A stretch of 64,000 bases of DNA from positions 62,001-126,000 of the forward strand of contig NZ_JNYJ01000005.1 of NCBI RefSeq assembly GCF_000716715.1. The letters run 5' to 3'. The position numbers and the translations under genes are program-made. Below the pieces are notes generated by a model that searched no databases, was not told where the DNA came from, and saw only the letters and a list, made by a program, of their open reading frames with translations. Source of the DNA: Dactylosporangium aurantiacum (GTDB taxonomy: Bacteria > Actinomycetota > Actinomycetes > Mycobacteriales > Micromonosporaceae). Below, one piece after another: positions 34,943-45,046 of this stretch. The number at the start of each line of letters is the position of its first letter. Positions within the stretch are counted from its first letter, which is position 1.

Positions 34943-35935
34943 GTGGATGGACGCCGGAACTACGCCCCGGACCCGGATGCGGAACCCCGCTGGTACCCGG
35001 ACGACCGTGGATATGACGATCGCGGCCGTGACGACCGCCGTGACGACCGGCGGGACGACCGCCTCGACGACCGCCTGGACGACCGTCGCGACGAGCGGGG
35101 CTACGGGGACGACCGCGGGTACACGCCGACGCGGTACGCCGACGACCGCGAGTACGACGACGGCTACCGGGTCCCCGAGCCGCGCGGCGCGTCCCGCGGC
35201 TACGGCGGCGACCCGTTGTCGTACGGCGACAGCCCGAGCGGCGTGTTCAGCGGCTCGCTGCAGGCCGCGCCCGGCGCCGGGCCGGAGATCGGCGACGTCG
35301 AGTCGGTGTCCCGGTCCCGGCGTTCCGAGGCGATCGACCGCAGCGCGCTGCAGCGGCCCGTGTCGGGTGGGGCGCCGGGCGCTGCCGCCGCCCCGCCGGT
35401 GGCGCCCGCCGCGGTGACGGTGCCGACGCCGCCGGCGAGCTTCGGTCAGCAGTCGAGCCCGCTGGGCGCGGCGAGCCCGCTGGGCGCGGCGAGCCCGCTG
35501 GGCGCGGCGAGCCCGCTGGCGCAGGCGGGGTCGTTGGGGCAGGCGGGTCAGCCGGGTCACCAGAACGCGTTCGCCGCGCCGACCGCCCTGACCGCCGCGG
35601 TGCCGCCACCGGCGGCGGCCGCCGAGCCGGGTGGCGCCGTGTACCGCTCGAAGCGCCCGGGCCTGGCCGTCGCGCTGGTGGTGCTCACGGTCGTGTTCGA
35701 GCTGCCGGTGCTGCGGCTGTTCCTGACCGCGGTGACCGCCGACAAGATCGAGGCGGCGGGCACCCTCGCGAGCATCTTCATGATCCTGGGCCTGCCGATG
35801 TTCGCCCTCGGCCTGTACGGCCTGATCGGCGGCGCGGCGGGTGCCGCGGCCGGCGCGCGGGCCTGGGCGCGCACGCCGCTGGCGTACCTGCCGATCGCCG
35901 TCGTGCTGTTCGTCGCGGCGGCGCTGTCCACCTGA
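34943..35935 (+). CDS. Membrane protein with charged repeat N-terminus
   Basis: A 330-aa protein not assigned to a family. Residues 1-75 are very rich in Asp/Arg/Tyr (DDRGYDDRGRDDRRDDR), residues 130-215 are Ala/Pro/Ser rich with three SPLGAA repeats, and the C-terminus has three predicted transmembrane helices (about 230-252, 268-290, 304-328). The charged part should be cytoplasmic. The tail composition resembles that of the first signal peptidase. GTG start 8 nt after TACCGT. A 540-nt gap follows before rpsB. Confidence 0.8.
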   Translation: MDGRRNYAPDPDAEPRWYPDDRGYDDRGRDDRRDDRRDDRLDDRLDDRRDERGYGDDRGYTPTRYADDREYDDGYRVPEPRGASRGYGGDPLSYGDSPSGVFSGSLQAAPGAGPEIGDVESVSRSRRSEAIDRSALQRPVSGGAPGAAAAPPVAPAAVTVPTPPASFGQQSSPLGAASPLGAASPLGAASPLAQAGSLGQAGQPGHQNAFAAPTALTAAVPPPAAAAEPGGAVYRSKRPGLAVALVVLTVVFELPVLRLFLTAVTADKIEAAGTLASIFMILGLPMFALGLYGLIGGAAGAAAGARAWARTPLAYLPIAVVLFVAAALST

Positions 35936-36476
35936 CCGTCCGAGGGTCGGCCTGACCGGCCGGGGGAGCGCCGGCACGTCCACGCGGCGCCCACCCTGGC
36001 CGTTCCGGACCGGCCGTCGGATCGGCCCGGGCCGGTCGGCGAGCGGTCCGTCCGCACGGCATCGTGGCACGCCATCCGCACGGCACCGCGGCACGTGCTC
36101 CGTGCGGGACCGCGGCACGCGCACGGATCGACGCTCCGTGATGCGAGGGCCACCCGCTCCGTGAGCGCTTTGTCCTGGAAACCACCGCAAAGGGCGGCCG
36201 GGCCTGCCCCGAAAAGCGGCATCCGGGGGCGGATTCGTGAGTCGGCCGCCGCTGCGCGTACACTTCCGAACGGCGACCGTGCACGCACGGTCGACCTCGC
36301 GCGCCCTCCCGCAGCCCGCCGCTTTCTCGCGCCGGGCGAGAGAAACAGGGCGGCGGCCGCCCTGGTCCCGATCCACAGCCCCGTGCTGACTCGGGTGAGA
36401 CGGCCGACGACCGGGCGCCAGGACGGCGGACCGACCGGGCCGCCGTGTCAACCAGGATCGAAAGGATCCCGCGAAC
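35936..36476. other. 541-nt gap with the rpsB promoter and leader
   Basis: No gene seen. The left part has degenerate repeats of CGCGGCACG and CCGCACGGC (about 36055-36120). The right part contains the candidate rpsB -10 TACACT (36259-36264) and a perfect leader hairpin. Open frames here show no coding character. Confidence 0.6.
36259..36293 (+). promoter_or_regulatory. Candidate rpsB -10 element and leader hairpin
   Basis: TACACT (36259-36264) would start transcription near 36271. Immediately after, CGACCGTG (36274-36281) and CACGGTCG (36286-36293) form a perfect 8-bp stem with loop CACG, about 185 nt before the rpsB start. Confidence 0.4.
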
Positions 36477-37301
36477 ATGGCTGTGACCATGCGCCAGCTG
36501 CTGGAAAGCGGCGTGCACTTCGGGCACCAGACCCGCCGTTGGAACCCGAAGATGAAGCGCTTCATCTTCACCGAGCGCAACGGCATCTACATCATCGACC
36601 TGCGCCAGACGCTGGACTACATCGACAAGGCCTACGACTTCATCCGCAACACCGTCGCCGAGGGCGGCTCGGTGCTGTTCGTGGGCACCAAGAAGCAGGC
36701 GCAGGAGGCGATCGCCGAGCAGGCGACGCGTGTCGGTCAGCCGTATGTCAACCACCGCTGGCTGGGTGGCATGCTGACCAACTTCCAGACCGTCTACAAG
36801 CGGCTGCAGCGGATGAAGGAGCTCGAGTCCCTCGACCTCACCGGCACCGCGCAGGGCTACACCAAGAAGGAGACGCTGCAGCTGTCGCGCGAGCAGACCA
36901 AGCTGAGCCGCACGCTCGGTGGTCTGCGCGACATGCAGAAGCTCCCTTCGGCGATCTGGGTGATCGACACCAAGAAGGAGCACATCGCGGTTGACGAGGC
37001 CCGCAAGCTGGGCATCCCGGTCATCGCGGTGCTCGACACCAACTGCGACCCCGACGAGGTCGACTTCCCGATCCCGGGCAACGACGACGCCATCCGCTCC
37101 GCCGCGCTGCTGACCCGCGTGGTCGCCGACGCGGTCGCGGACGGTCTCATCGCCCGGTCGGGCCGTGCCACCCGCGCCGACCAGAAGCCCGAGCCGGGCG
37201 TCGTGGCCGGCGACGAGCCGCTCGCCGAGTGGGAGCGTGAGCTGCTCGAGGGTGCCAAGCCCGACGACGCCGCTCCCGCCGCCGAACCCACCCAGGCCTG
37301 A
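36477..37301 (+). CDS. rpsB: 30S ribosomal protein S2
   Basis: A 274-aa uS2: [43 protein letters not shown] and [20 protein letters not shown]. The C-terminal 40 residues are a variable acidic Ala/Pro tail. ATG after GAAAGGATC. Followed by tsf in the universal rpsB-tsf order. Confidence 0.98.
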   Translation: MAVTMRQLLESGVHFGHQTRRWNPKMKRFIFTERNGIYIIDLRQTLDYIDKAYDFIRNTVAEGGSVLFVGTKKQAQEAIAEQATRVGQPYVNHRWLGGMLTNFQTVYKRLQRMKELESLDLTGTAQGYTKKETLQLSREQTKLSRTLGGLRDMQKLPSAIWVIDTKKEHIAVDEARKLGIPVIAVLDTNCDPDEVDFPIPGNDDAIRSAALLTRVVADAVADGLIARSGRATRADQKPEPGVVAGDEPLAEWERELLEGAKPDDAAPAAEPTQA

Positions 37302-37328
37302 CAGCGCGAACTCAAGCGAGAGAGAGTC

Positions 37329-38156
37329 ATGTCCAACTTCACCGCCGCGGACGTCAAGCGACTCCGCGATCTGACCGGCTCCGGCATGATGGACTGCAAG
37401 AAGGCGCTCGAGGAGGCCGAGGGCGACTTCGACAAGGCCGTTGAGCTGCTGCGTATCAAGGGCGCGAAGGACGTCGGCAAGCGTGCCGGCCGCACCACCG
37501 CCAACGGCCTCGTCGCGCACTACGGCTCGGGTCTGGTCGAGATCAACTGCGAGACCGACTTCGTCGCCAAGAACGAGGCGTTCGTCGAGCTGGGCCAGAA
37601 GCTGGCCAAGCACATCGACGAGACGAAGCCGGCCGACGTCGAGGCCCTGCTGGGCTCGAAGCTCGGTGACAGCACGGTGGCCGAGCTGATCCAGACCGAG
37701 TCGGCGCGCATCGGCGAGAAGCTCGTCGTCAACCGCCTCGCGGTGCTGGGCTCGCCGGTGGCGATCTACATGCACCGCAAGAGCCCGGACCTGCCGCCGC
37801 AGGTCGGCGTCGCGGTCGAGTTCAGCGGCAAGGACGACGAGGCCGCCGTCGCCGACGCCCGTGGCGTCGCGATGCAGATCGCGGCCATGCGGCCGAAGTA
37901 CCTGACCCGTGACGCCGTCCCGGCGGACGTGGTCGAGTCGGAGCGCCGCATCGCCGAGCAGACCGCTCGCGAGGAGGGCAAGCCGGAGGGCGCCCTGCCG
38001 AAGATCATCGAGGGCCGGGTCAACGGCTTCTTCAAGGACTTCGTCCTCGTCGAGCAGCCGTCGGTCAGCGACAACAAGAAGACCGTCAAGCAGGTGCTGG
38101 CCGAAGCCGGCATCGAGGTGACGCGGTTCGTCCACTTCGAGGTCGGCCAGGCCTGA
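37329..38156 (+). CDS. tsf: Elongation factor Ts
   Basis: A 275-aa nucleotide-exchange factor for EF-Tu. N-terminal UBA-like domain with [18 protein letters not shown] and the TDF motif [14 protein letters not shown], then the dimerisation and core regions ending FVHFEVGQA. The start follows AGAGAGAG and lies 27 nt after rpsB. Confidence 0.98.
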   Translation: MSNFTAADVKRLRDLTGSGMMDCKKALEEAEGDFDKAVELLRIKGAKDVGKRAGRTTANGLVAHYGSGLVEINCETDFVAKNEAFVELGQKLAKHIDETKPADVEALLGSKLGDSTVAELIQTESARIGEKLVVNRLAVLGSPVAIYMHRKSPDLPPQVGVAVEFSGKDDEAAVADARGVAMQIAAMRPKYLTRDAVPADVVESERRIAEQTAREEGKPEGALPKIIEGRVNGFFKDFVLVEQPSVSDNKKTVKQVLAEAGIEVTRFVHFEVGQA

Positions 38157-38168
38157 TAGCAGGGCGCG

Positions 38169-38209
38169 GAGGGGGTCACGGAATCCACACTGGAGGCCGG
38201 GACCCCCTC
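38169..38209 (+). terminator. Terminator hairpin after tsf
   Basis: GAGGGGGTC (38169-38177) pairs perfectly with GACCCCCTC (38201-38209) around a 23-nt loop, 13 nt after the tsf stop, followed by a weak T-rich stretch. It separates rpsB-tsf from pyrH. Confidence 0.6.
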
Positions 38210-38256
38210 GTCATATCCCCTTTCAGCGGCAGAACGGACACGGAGAGGTTGCCCAG

Positions 38257-39048
38257 ATGACGCACACCGCTGTGGAAGCGGCAAGGCAGGCACTGACGCC
38301 GGCCCCGATCGGGGTACGGCGCGTCGTGCTCAAGCTCTCCGGTGAGGTGTTCGGCGGCGGCGCGGTCGGTGTCGACCCGACCGTGGTGCGGCACATGGCC
38401 ACCCAGATCGCGACCGTGGTCCGCCGCGGCGTCCAGGTCGCCGTGGTCGTCGGCGGCGGCAACTTCTTCCGCGGCGCGGAACTGTCCCGCGCGGGCATGG
38501 ACCGCTCCCGCGCCGACTACATGGGCATGCTCGGCACCGTCATGAACTGCCTCGCGCTGCAGGACTTCCTGGAGAAGGAAGGCATCGACACGCGGGTGCA
38601 GAGCGCGATCAGCATGGCGCAGGTCGCCGAGCCGTACATCCCGCGCCGGGCGATCCGTCACATGGAGAAGGGGCGGGTCGTGATCTTCGGCGCCGGGGCC
38701 GGCATGCCGTACTTCTCGACCGACACCGTCGCCGTGCAGCGCGCGCTGGAGATCCACGCCCACACGGTCCTGATGAGCAAGAACGGTGTCGACGGCGTGT
38801 ACACGGCCGACCCGCGCACCGACCCGACGGCGCGCAAGCTCGACAGCCTGACCTTCGCCGAGGCCCTGCTGCAGGGCCTGCGGGTCGTCGACCAGACCGC
38901 GTTCAGCCTCTGCCAGGAAAACGCGCTGCCGATGCTCGTCTTCGGCGCCGAGGGGGAGGACAGCGTGGCTCGCGCGTTGAGTGGTGAGAGGATCGGCACG
39001 CTCATCACCGCCGAGCCCATCCCGGATCGAGGAGGAAAGACCACGTGA
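38257..39048 (+). CDS. pyrH: UMP kinase PyrH
   Basis: A 263-aa amino-acid-kinase-fold UMP kinase (UMP to UDP). [27 protein letters not shown], the [18 protein letters not shown] helix and [16 protein letters not shown]. It has about 20 extra N-terminal residues compared with E. coli. The stop overlaps frr as GTGA. Confidence 0.97.
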   Translation: MTHTAVEAARQALTPAPIGVRRVVLKLSGEVFGGGAVGVDPTVVRHMATQIATVVRRGVQVAVVVGGGNFFRGAELSRAGMDRSRADYMGMLGTVMNCLALQDFLEKEGIDTRVQSAISMAQVAEPYIPRRAIRHMEKGRVVIFGAGAGMPYFSTDTVAVQRALEIHAHTVLMSKNGVDGVYTADPRTDPTARKLDSLTFAEALLQGLRVVDQTAFSLCQENALPMLVFGAEGEDSVARALSGERIGTLITAEPIPDRGGKTT

Positions 39049-39602
39049 TCGAAGAAGCACTCTTCGAGGCCGAAGAGAAGATGGAGCGCGCGATCGAGCA
39101 CGCCAAGGAGGAGTTCGCGGTCATCCGGACCGGCCGAGCCACCCCCGCGATGTTCGGCAAGGTGATGGTCGACTACTACGGCACGCCCACCCCGCTGCCG
39201 CAGATGTCGTCGATCGCCATCCCGGAGCCGCGTATGGCGATCATCAAGCCGTACGACGCGAGCGTGATCGGCGCCATGGAGCGGGCCATCCGCGACTCGG
39301 ACCTGGGGGTCAACCCGAACAACGAGGGTACCCAGATCCGGATCAACCTGCCGCAGATGACCGAGGAACGCCGCCGCGAGATGATCAAGATCGCCAGGCA
39401 GAAGGCCGAGGACGCGCGCGTCGCCGTGCGCAACGTGCGCCGCAAGGCCAAGGAGGAGCTCGACCGCATCGTCAAGGACGGCGAGGCGGGTGAGGACGAC
39501 GGGCGCCGCGGCGAGAAGGAGCTCGACGACCTGACGCACAGGTTCGTCGCCCAGATCGACGAGCTGCTCAAGCACAAGGAATCAGAGCTCCTCGAGGTCT
39601 GA
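39045..39602 (+). CDS. frr: Ribosome recycling factor
   Basis: A 185-aa RRF that, with EF-G, splits post-termination ribosomes. [20 protein letters not shown], the loop [14 protein letters not shown] and [22 protein letters not shown] start coupled to pyrH, and the stop touches cdsA (TGATG). Confidence 0.98.
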   Translation: MIEEALFEAEEKMERAIEHAKEEFAVIRTGRATPAMFGKVMVDYYGTPTPLPQMSSIAIPEPRMAIIKPYDASVIGAMERAIRDSDLGVNPNNEGTQIRINLPQMTEERRREMIKIARQKAEDARVAVRNVRRKAKEELDRIVKDGEAGEDDGRRGEKELDDLTHRFVAQIDELLKHKESELLEV

Positions 39603-40639
39603 TGACGGCCCCCGGTAACCCTTCGACCAGGGCGCGGCACGCTGATGCCGCGCCCGAGGCGTCTATGCCAAAAGAACAGCAGCCGGACGAGCCGCACCCG
39701 GCCGGAGCCGCGCAGCCGCCGGTACAAGAGCCGCAGCCATCGGCAACCGGGCCGCAGCCGGCGACGGAGACCGGGCGGTCCGCCGCGCAGCCGCCGGCCG
39801 CCCAGCCCAAGCGCAAGGGCGCCGGGCGCAACCTGCCGGCCGCCATCGGTGTCGGTGTCGCCCTCGGCGGTGCGGTGCTCGCGTCGCTCTTCGTGTGGAT
39901 CCCGGCGTTCCTCGCCCTGGTCGTGGCCGCCGTCATCGTCGGCATCTGGGAGATGGCCCGGGCCGTCGGCGTGCACAAGGCCCGCCCGCCGCTGGTCCCG
40001 CTGCTCGCCGGCGGGCCGTGCATGGTGGTGCTGGCCTGGTTCGGCGGCGCCGACGTCCTGCCCCTCGGCCTGCTCGCGACGCTGCTGGTGATGCTCGTGT
40101 GGCGCTTCGCCGGCGGCGCCCGCGACTATCAGCGCGACGTCACCGCCGGTGCGCTGATCGCGGTGTACGTGCCGTTCCTCGGCGCGTTCGCGGCCCTGCT
40201 CGCGCACCCTGGCAAGGGCGTGTCCGACGGCGCGGTCCGCGTCCTGGTGACGATCCTCGCCGTCGTGCTGTCCGACACAGGCGGATATGCGACAGGTGTC
40301 TTTCTTGGCAAGCACCCGATGGCGCCGTCGGTCAGCCCGGCCAAGTCGTGGGAGGGCTTCGCCGGGTCGATCGTGTGGACGGGCGCCGGGAGCGCGGTGG
40401 CGCTGCCGCTGCTGCTGTCCGGCGCCGTCTGGTGGCACGGCGCGATCTTCGGCATCGCCGTGTCGATCGCCTCGGTGCTCGGCGACCTGGGCGAGTCGCT
40501 GATCAAGCGGGACCTGGGCGTCAAGGACATGAGCAACCTGCTGCCCGGTCACGGCGGGCTCATGGACCGGCTCGACTCGGTCCTGCTCGCCCTGCCGACC
40601 GCATATGCCGTCCTGGCGTTCCTGGTACCCCCGTCCTAG
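39602..40639 (+). CDS. cdsA: Phosphatidate cytidylyltransferase CdsA
   Basis: A 345-aa integral membrane enzyme making CDP-diacylglycerol for phospholipid synthesis. About 80 Pro/Ala-rich cytoplasmic residues precede roughly eight transmembrane helices. Signature elements [12 protein letters not shown] and [18 protein letters not shown] with LMDRLDS are present. The ATG at 39602 is coupled to frr; the in-frame ATG at 39666 is an alternative. Confidence 0.95.
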   Translation: MTAPGNPSTRARHADAAPEASMPKEQQPDEPHPAGAAQPPVQEPQPSATGPQPATETGRSAAQPPAAQPKRKGAGRNLPAAIGVGVALGGAVLASLFVWIPAFLALVVAAVIVGIWEMARAVGVHKARPPLVPLLAGGPCMVVLAWFGGADVLPLGLLATLLVMLVWRFAGGARDYQRDVTAGALIAVYVPFLGAFAALLAHPGKGVSDGAVRVLVTILAVVLSDTGGYATGVFLGKHPMAPSVSPAKSWEGFAGSIVWTGAGSAVALPLLLSGAVWWHGAIFGIAVSIASVLGDLGESLIKRDLGVKDMSNLLPGHGGLMDRLDSVLLALPTAYAVLAFLVPPS

Positions 40640-40698
40640 TGCCCTTGGCCAGCGGTACTGAAGATCACGCGACTCGGCATGGGACACTTGAAGACGTC

Positions 40699-41889
40699 AT
40701 GACACAGCTCCCCGTTTTGAACCTGTCATCCACCGCGACCGGCACGACCAGTGACGGCCGCCGTGCGACCATGCCACCACGGCACCTGGCCGACCTCGAT
40801 CTCGCCGGGCGTCGTGCCGCCGTCGCCGAGCTGGGCGAGCAGGCGTTCCGGGCCGGGCAGGTGTCGGCGCACTACTTCGGCCGTCTCATCCGCGACCCCG
40901 ACGGCATGACGGATCTTCCCGCGCGCAGTCGCGACGCGATCACCACCGCGCTCCTGCCGAAGCTGTTGCATCCGGTGCGGGAGATGGCCACCGACGACGG
41001 AGCCACCCGCAAGACGTTGTGGCGCCTTCACGACGGCGCCCTCGTCGAGAGCGTCCTCATGGGATATCCAGACCGGGTGACGGTGTGCGTGTCGAGCCAG
41101 GCGGGCTGCGGGATGGCGTGTCCGTTCTGCGCCACCGGCCAGGCCGGCCTGACCCGCAACCTGTCCACGGCGGAGATCGTCGACCAGGTCGTCTGGTTCG
41201 CCGGGCTGGCCGCCCGCGGGGTCCTGCCCGGCAGCCCCGACCGGCTGTCGCGGGTCGTGTTCATGGGCATGGGCGAGCCCCTGGCCAACTACAACCGGGT
41301 CGTCGCCGCGGTCCGCCGGCTCACCGATCCCGCGCCCGAAGGGCTCGGGCTGTCCCAGCGGCACATCACGGTGTCCACCGTCGGACTGGTGCCGGCCATG
41401 CGGCGGTTGACGCAGGAGGGGCTGTCGGTGACGCTTGCGCTGTCGTTGCACGCACCCGATGATGATCTGCGCGACACGCTCGTGCCGGTCAACCAACGCT
41501 GGAAGGTCGCCGAAGTGCTTGATGCCGCGTGGGAGTATGCGGCTCGCACTGGTCGGCGCGTGTCCATTGAGTACGCAATGATCCGGGATGTGAACGACCA
41601 CCCGTGGCGGGCCGATTTGCTCGGTCGGCTCTTGTCCGGCCGTCTCGCGCATGTCAATCTCATCCCGCTCAATCCGACACCCGGCAGTAAGTGGGACGCT
41701 AGTCCTAAGCCGGTGGAGCGAGAGTTCGTCCGGCGCCTGCGGGCCGCCGGTGTCGCGACCACGGTGCGTGACACCCGTGGCCGAGAGATCGACGGGGCCT
41801 GCGGGCAGCTTGCCGCCTCGAACGGTGGCAAGGTGGGAGAGCGTGAAACAGGCTTGCTAGCACGGCGAGCGAACGAGGAGACACAGTGA
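40699..41889 (+). CDS. rlmN: 23S rRNA (A2503-C2)/tRNA methyltransferase RlmN
   Basis: A 396-aa radical-SAM methyltransferase. The 4Fe-4S motif [11 protein letters not shown]-binding [26 protein letters not shown] and the catalytic C-terminal Cys in [15 protein letters not shown] at 40683-40688 could be the -10. Between about 41400 and 41760 third codon positions are noticeably less G/C-biased than in the rest of the gene. The stop overlaps the DivIVA-like start (GTGA). Confidence 0.96.
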   Translation: MTQLPVLNLSSTATGTTSDGRRATMPPRHLADLDLAGRRAAVAELGEQAFRAGQVSAHYFGRLIRDPDGMTDLPARSRDAITTALLPKLLHPVREMATDDGATRKTLWRLHDGALVESVLMGYPDRVTVCVSSQAGCGMACPFCATGQAGLTRNLSTAEIVDQVVWFAGLAARGVLPGSPDRLSRVVFMGMGEPLANYNRVVAAVRRLTDPAPEGLGLSQRHITVSTVGLVPAMRRLTQEGLSVTLALSLHAPDDDLRDTLVPVNQRWKVAEVLDAAWEYAARTGRRVSIEYAMIRDVNDHPWRADLLGRLLSGRLAHVNLIPLNPTPGSKWDASPKPVEREFVRRLRAAGVATTVRDTRGREIDGACGQLAASNGGKVGERETGLLARRANEETQ

Positions 41890-42908
41890 GTCAGGGTCAG
41901 CGGTTCCGGCGCCGTGCGCTGCGGCGAGGATACAAGGTCGACGAGGTCGACTCGTTCCTCGACCGGGTCGAGGCCACCCTCTCCGGTGACCCGATGGGCG
42001 CGCCGGTGAGCGCACAGGAGGTCCACGACGTGGTCTTCCGCGTGCGCTTCGGCGGCTACGACGAATGGCAGGTCGACCTGCACCTCGACCGGGTGGAGCG
42101 CCAGCTGGCCGAGCTGGAGGAGCGCGGCGGCGGTGGCTTCGGCCGGGCGCTGGACTCCCGCAGCGGCGAGGTGCGCATGGCGCCGGAGCGGATGCCCGAG
42201 CGCATGGGCCCGCCGCCCATGGAGCGCATGCAGCCCGAGCGGATGGGTCCGCCGCCGATGGAGCGGATGCAGCCGGAGCGCATGGGTCCGCCGCCGATGG
42301 AGCGGATGCAGCCCGAGCGGATGGGTCCGCCGCCGATGGGTCCGCCGCCGATGGCGCCGCCGCCCCTGCCGCCGCGGCCCGCGCCCGCCCCCGCCGGCCC
42401 GCCGCCCCGCGACCAGAACTACGGCCGGTATGACGAGCCCACCTACGGTGGCGCGTTCGACGACGACCGGGGCTACGAGGCGCCGCGCCAGCCGCGCGCC
42501 GACATGACCGCCGAGATCCGCATGGACCGCGACCGGCCCGAGCCGGCCACGTACGGTGGTGCGCCCGACCGCGACCCGTACGGCGGCGGCCCTGACCGGG
42601 ACCCGTACGGCGACTCGTACGGTGGCCCGCCGCCTCCGCCGCCGGTGCAGCACCAGTCGACCGAGGTCGCCCGCATCGACCAGCTCCGTCGCACGTTCCA
42701 GCTGCGCCGCTTCGGCAGCGGCTACGACCGCGCGCAGGTCGACCGGCTGTTCGAGGGCGTCATGGCGTCACTGTCCGGCCGTGGCGGCCCGCTCACCGAC
42801 GGTGACCTCGACCCGTCCCACTTCAACCTCGTGCCCGGCGGCTACTTCGAGGCGGAGGTCGACGCCGCCCTCAAAGAGGTCCGCGACATCGTGATCCGGC
42901 GCCGCTGA
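41886..42908 (+). CDS. DivIVA-domain protein with a Met/Pro repeat linker
   Basis: A 340-aa protein with two DivIVA-like segments: residues 1-75 ([20 protein letters not shown] and [19 protein letters not shown]) and residues 255-338 ([20 protein letters not shown] and [15 protein letters not shown]). The linker holds three 13-residue repeats of [13 protein letters not shown], Pro runs and PYGG repeats. It may act at the poles or in cell-wall growth by analogy with DivIVA/Wag31, but it lacks a long coiled coil, so it is more likely an accessory protein. GTG start coupled to rlmN. Confidence 0.85.
   Translation: MSQGQRFRRRALRRGYKVDEVDSFLDRVEATLSGDPMGAPVSAQEVHDVVFRVRFGGYDEWQVDLHLDRVERQLAELEERGGGGFGRALDSRSGEVRMAPERMPERMGPPPMERMQPERMGPPPMERMQPERMGPPPMERMQPERMGPPPMGPPPMAPPPLPPRPAPAPAGPPPRDQNYGRYDEPTYGGAFDDDRGYEAPRQPRADMTAEIRMDRDRPEPATYGGAPDRDPYGGGPDRDPYGDSYGGPPPPPPVQHQSTEVARIDQLRRTFQLRRFGSGYDRAQVDRLFEGVMASLSGRGGPLTDGDLDPSHFNLVPGGYFEAEVDAALKEVRDIVIRRR
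42219..42335 (+). repeat. 39-nt in-frame tandem repeat in the DivIVA-like gene (3 copies)
   Basis: Units begin at 42219, 42258 and 42297, each encoding [13 protein letters not shown] (residues 112-150), with a partial fourth unit after 42336. Confidence 0.95.
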
Positions 42909-42922
42909 CGCGGAGCCGACGA

Positions 42923-42954
42923 AAAGGCGCACCGGAGCTGTCCGGTGCGCCTTT
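42923..42954. terminator. Bidirectional terminator between the DivIVA-like and DUF2631 genes
   Basis: AAAGGCGCACCGG (42923-42935) and CCGGTGCGCCTTT (42942-42954) form a perfect 13-bp stem with a 6-nt loop. The A/T ends give short T runs on both strands, serving the two convergent genes. Confidence 0.9.
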
Positions 42955-42979
42955 CGCGTGTGTACGACCGCGCCTGCTG

Positions 42980-43198
42980 CTACCGCAGGCCGTTGCGGCG
43001 CAGCACCCAGTCGGCGACCAGCACCAGCACCAGGACACCGGCGCTCGCGATCAGCCAGATGTCCTCGACCCGGCCCTGGTGGTTGCCGACGATCATGCTC
43101 AGGATGAGCAGCGCGGTGACGGCGGCACCGATGCGGGCCGCCCGCGGGTGCCCCGGCTTGAGCTGGTCGGGAGAGGTCACGGGCTCGTGCTCGGCCAC
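42980..43198 (-). CDS. DUF2631 family small membrane protein
   Basis: A 72-aa protein with two transmembrane helices; IVGNHQGRVEDIWLIA matches the GNHxGHVEDLWLI signature of actinobacterial DUF2631 proteins, usually found near rlmN and dxr. The GTG at 43198 has AAAGGA 6 nt upstream; a TTG further upstream (43234) is less likely. Function unknown. Confidence 0.82.
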   Translation of the reverse strand: MAEHEPVTSPDQLKPGHPRAARIGAAVTALLILSMIVGNHQGRVEDIWLIASAGVLVLVLVADWVLRRNGLR

Positions 43199-43325
43199 GG
43201 CGCGTCCTTTCGCTGCAGGTGTGCTTCGCGACAAAGTCTGGCATGCGGCACCCGGACCGACGGTTGCGGGTCGGTCGGGTAGCGTCGGTGCGGCACGCTC
43301 TTTGTGGCTTCAAGGGAGGAACGCG

Positions 43326-44912
43326 GTGCGGATCACCGGGACCGGACACGCCAGCCTGCGCATCGACACCGACGCCGGCAGCATCCTGTGCGACCCGTGG
43401 GTCAACCCGGCGTACTTCGCGTCGTGGTTCCCGTTCCCCGACAACTCCCTGCTCGACTGGGAGACCCTCGGCGACTGCGACTACCTCTACGTGTCGCACC
43501 TGCACCGGGACCACTTCGACGCCGAGCACCTCAAGCGCTTCGTGTCCAAGAAGGCGACCGTGCTGCTGCCGGAGTTCCCCACCTCGGAGATGCGCGACGA
43601 GCTGGAGGCGCTCGGCTTCACCAGGTTCCTGGAGACCAAGAGCGACCACGTCCACGAGCTCGACGGCGGCCTGAAGATCATGATCCAGGCGCTGACCTCA
43701 CCGACCGACGGCCCGATCGGTGACTCCTCGCTGTGGGTCGAGTACGACGGCGTGCGCATCCTCAACCAGAACGACGCCCGCCCGACGGACCTCACCACGT
43801 ACGCCGCGCTCGGTCACGTGCACGCGCACCTGCTGCAGTTCTCCGGCGCCATCTGGTACCCGATGGTCTACGACCTGCCGCAGGCGGCGAAGACGGCGTT
43901 CGGCAAGCAGAAGCGGGACCGCCAGTTCGACCGGACGTTCCGGTACATCGACGACCTCAAGGCCTCGCACGTGGTGCCCATCGCCGGCCCGCCGTGCTTC
44001 CTCGACGACGACCTGTGGCAGTTCAACGACATCTTCGGCGACGAGGGCAACATCTTCCCCGACCAGTGGGTGTTCCAGCAGGAGTACGCCAAGTACGGCG
44101 GCACCAACTCCACCGTCCTGCTGCCCGGTTCGGTGATGACCCTCACCACGGACTCGGCCGAGACGACCCACCCGGTCGACGTCGAGGAGTTCTTCGCGCA
44201 CAAGCGCGAGCACCTGGAGGAGATGCGGGAGCGCAAGCGCCCCGTGATCGAGGCGGCCAAGGCGTCCTGGCGCCACCCCGAGGTCGATGTCCTCAAGGAG
44301 ATGAAGGCGCGCATCGAGCCGCTGCTGGACGAGTCGGTGTACCTGGCGAAGGGCGTCGGCGGCCCGGTCCGCTTCGACCTCGTCGGCTACGACGGCACCT
44401 CCGTCGAGTCGATCGTCGTGGACTTCCCCGGCAAGCAGGTCCGCCCGTACGCCGACGAGAAGGTCCGCTACCGCTTCCGCACCGAGCGTGCGCTCATCGA
44501 GCACCTCCTGTTCATCGAGGAGGTCGACTGGGTCAACTCGCTGTTCCTGTCGTGCCGCTTCACCGCCACCCGCATCGGGCAGTACAACGAGTTCGTCTAC
44601 TCGTTCTTCAAGTGCCTGTCGGAGGAGCGGCTGCAGTACGCCGAGGGCTGGTTCGCCGAGCAGAAGCCCGACGCCGAGGACATCAAGCTGGGCGACTGGA
44701 TCACCCAGCGCCGCTGCCCGCACCTCAAGGCCGACCTGACCCGCTTCGGTGTCATCGAGGGCAACACGCTGACCTGCCAGCTGCACGGCTGGAAGTTCGA
44801 CCTGCCCAGCGGCCGCTGCCTCACCAGCGTGGGCCACGAGCTGCGCTCCCGCCCCGCGGGCGCGGGAGAGGCGGCGCCGGCCGCACCGCCGGCCGCGGCT
44901 CCGGCTTCCTAG
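43326..44912 (+). CDS. CMAH-like metallo-beta-lactamase-fold / Rieske protein
   Basis: A 528-aa two-domain protein. The N-terminal MBL-fold (UlaG/CMP-sialate-hydroxylase-like) domain has YVSHLHRDHFD (HxHxDH) and ILNQNDARPTDL. The C-terminal Rieske domain has CPH (Cys464, His466) and CQLH (Cys484, His487), a complete 2Fe-2S set. Vertebrate CMP-Neu5Ac hydroxylase combines the same domains, with Rieske at the N-terminus, so the order here is inverted. No sialic acid genes are nearby; an oxygenase on another substrate is likely. GTG after GGGAGGAACGCG. It ends in an Ala/Pro tail. Confidence 0.88.
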   Translation: MRITGTGHASLRIDTDAGSILCDPWVNPAYFASWFPFPDNSLLDWETLGDCDYLYVSHLHRDHFDAEHLKRFVSKKATVLLPEFPTSEMRDELEALGFTRFLETKSDHVHELDGGLKIMIQALTSPTDGPIGDSSLWVEYDGVRILNQNDARPTDLTTYAALGHVHAHLLQFSGAIWYPMVYDLPQAAKTAFGKQKRDRQFDRTFRYIDDLKASHVVPIAGPPCFLDDDLWQFNDIFGDEGNIFPDQWVFQQEYAKYGGTNSTVLLPGSVMTLTTDSAETTHPVDVEEFFAHKREHLEEMRERKRPVIEAAKASWRHPEVDVLKEMKARIEPLLDESVYLAKGVGGPVRFDLVGYDGTSVESIVVDFPGKQVRPYADEKVRYRFRTERALIEHLLFIEEVDWVNSLFLSCRFTATRIGQYNEFVYSFFKCLSEERLQYAEGWFAEQKPDAEDIKLGDWITQRRCPHLKADLTRFGVIEGNTLTCQLHGWKFDLPSGRCLTSVGHELRSRPAGAGEAAPAAPPAAAPAS

Positions 44913-44916
44913 CGGC

Positions 44917-45000
44917 GGTTCCGCGCGTTCGCGCGCGGCGGTTCCGCGCGTTCGCGCGCGGCGGTTCCGCGCGTTCGCGCGCGGCGGTTCCGCGTGCTCC
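44917..45000 (+). repeat. 23-nt tandem repeat of UUCG hairpins
   Basis: Units at 44917, 44940 and 44963 and a partial one at 44986. Each full unit contains CCGCGCG-TTCG-CGCGCGG, a 7-bp perfect hairpin with a UUCG loop. It lies just after the stop of the MBL/Rieske gene and may act as a terminator array. Confidence 0.93.
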
Positions 45001-45046
45001 GGTCGGGGCGCGCGAAAGTGTCGTAGCTGGGCGGTAGCCTTCGTTC

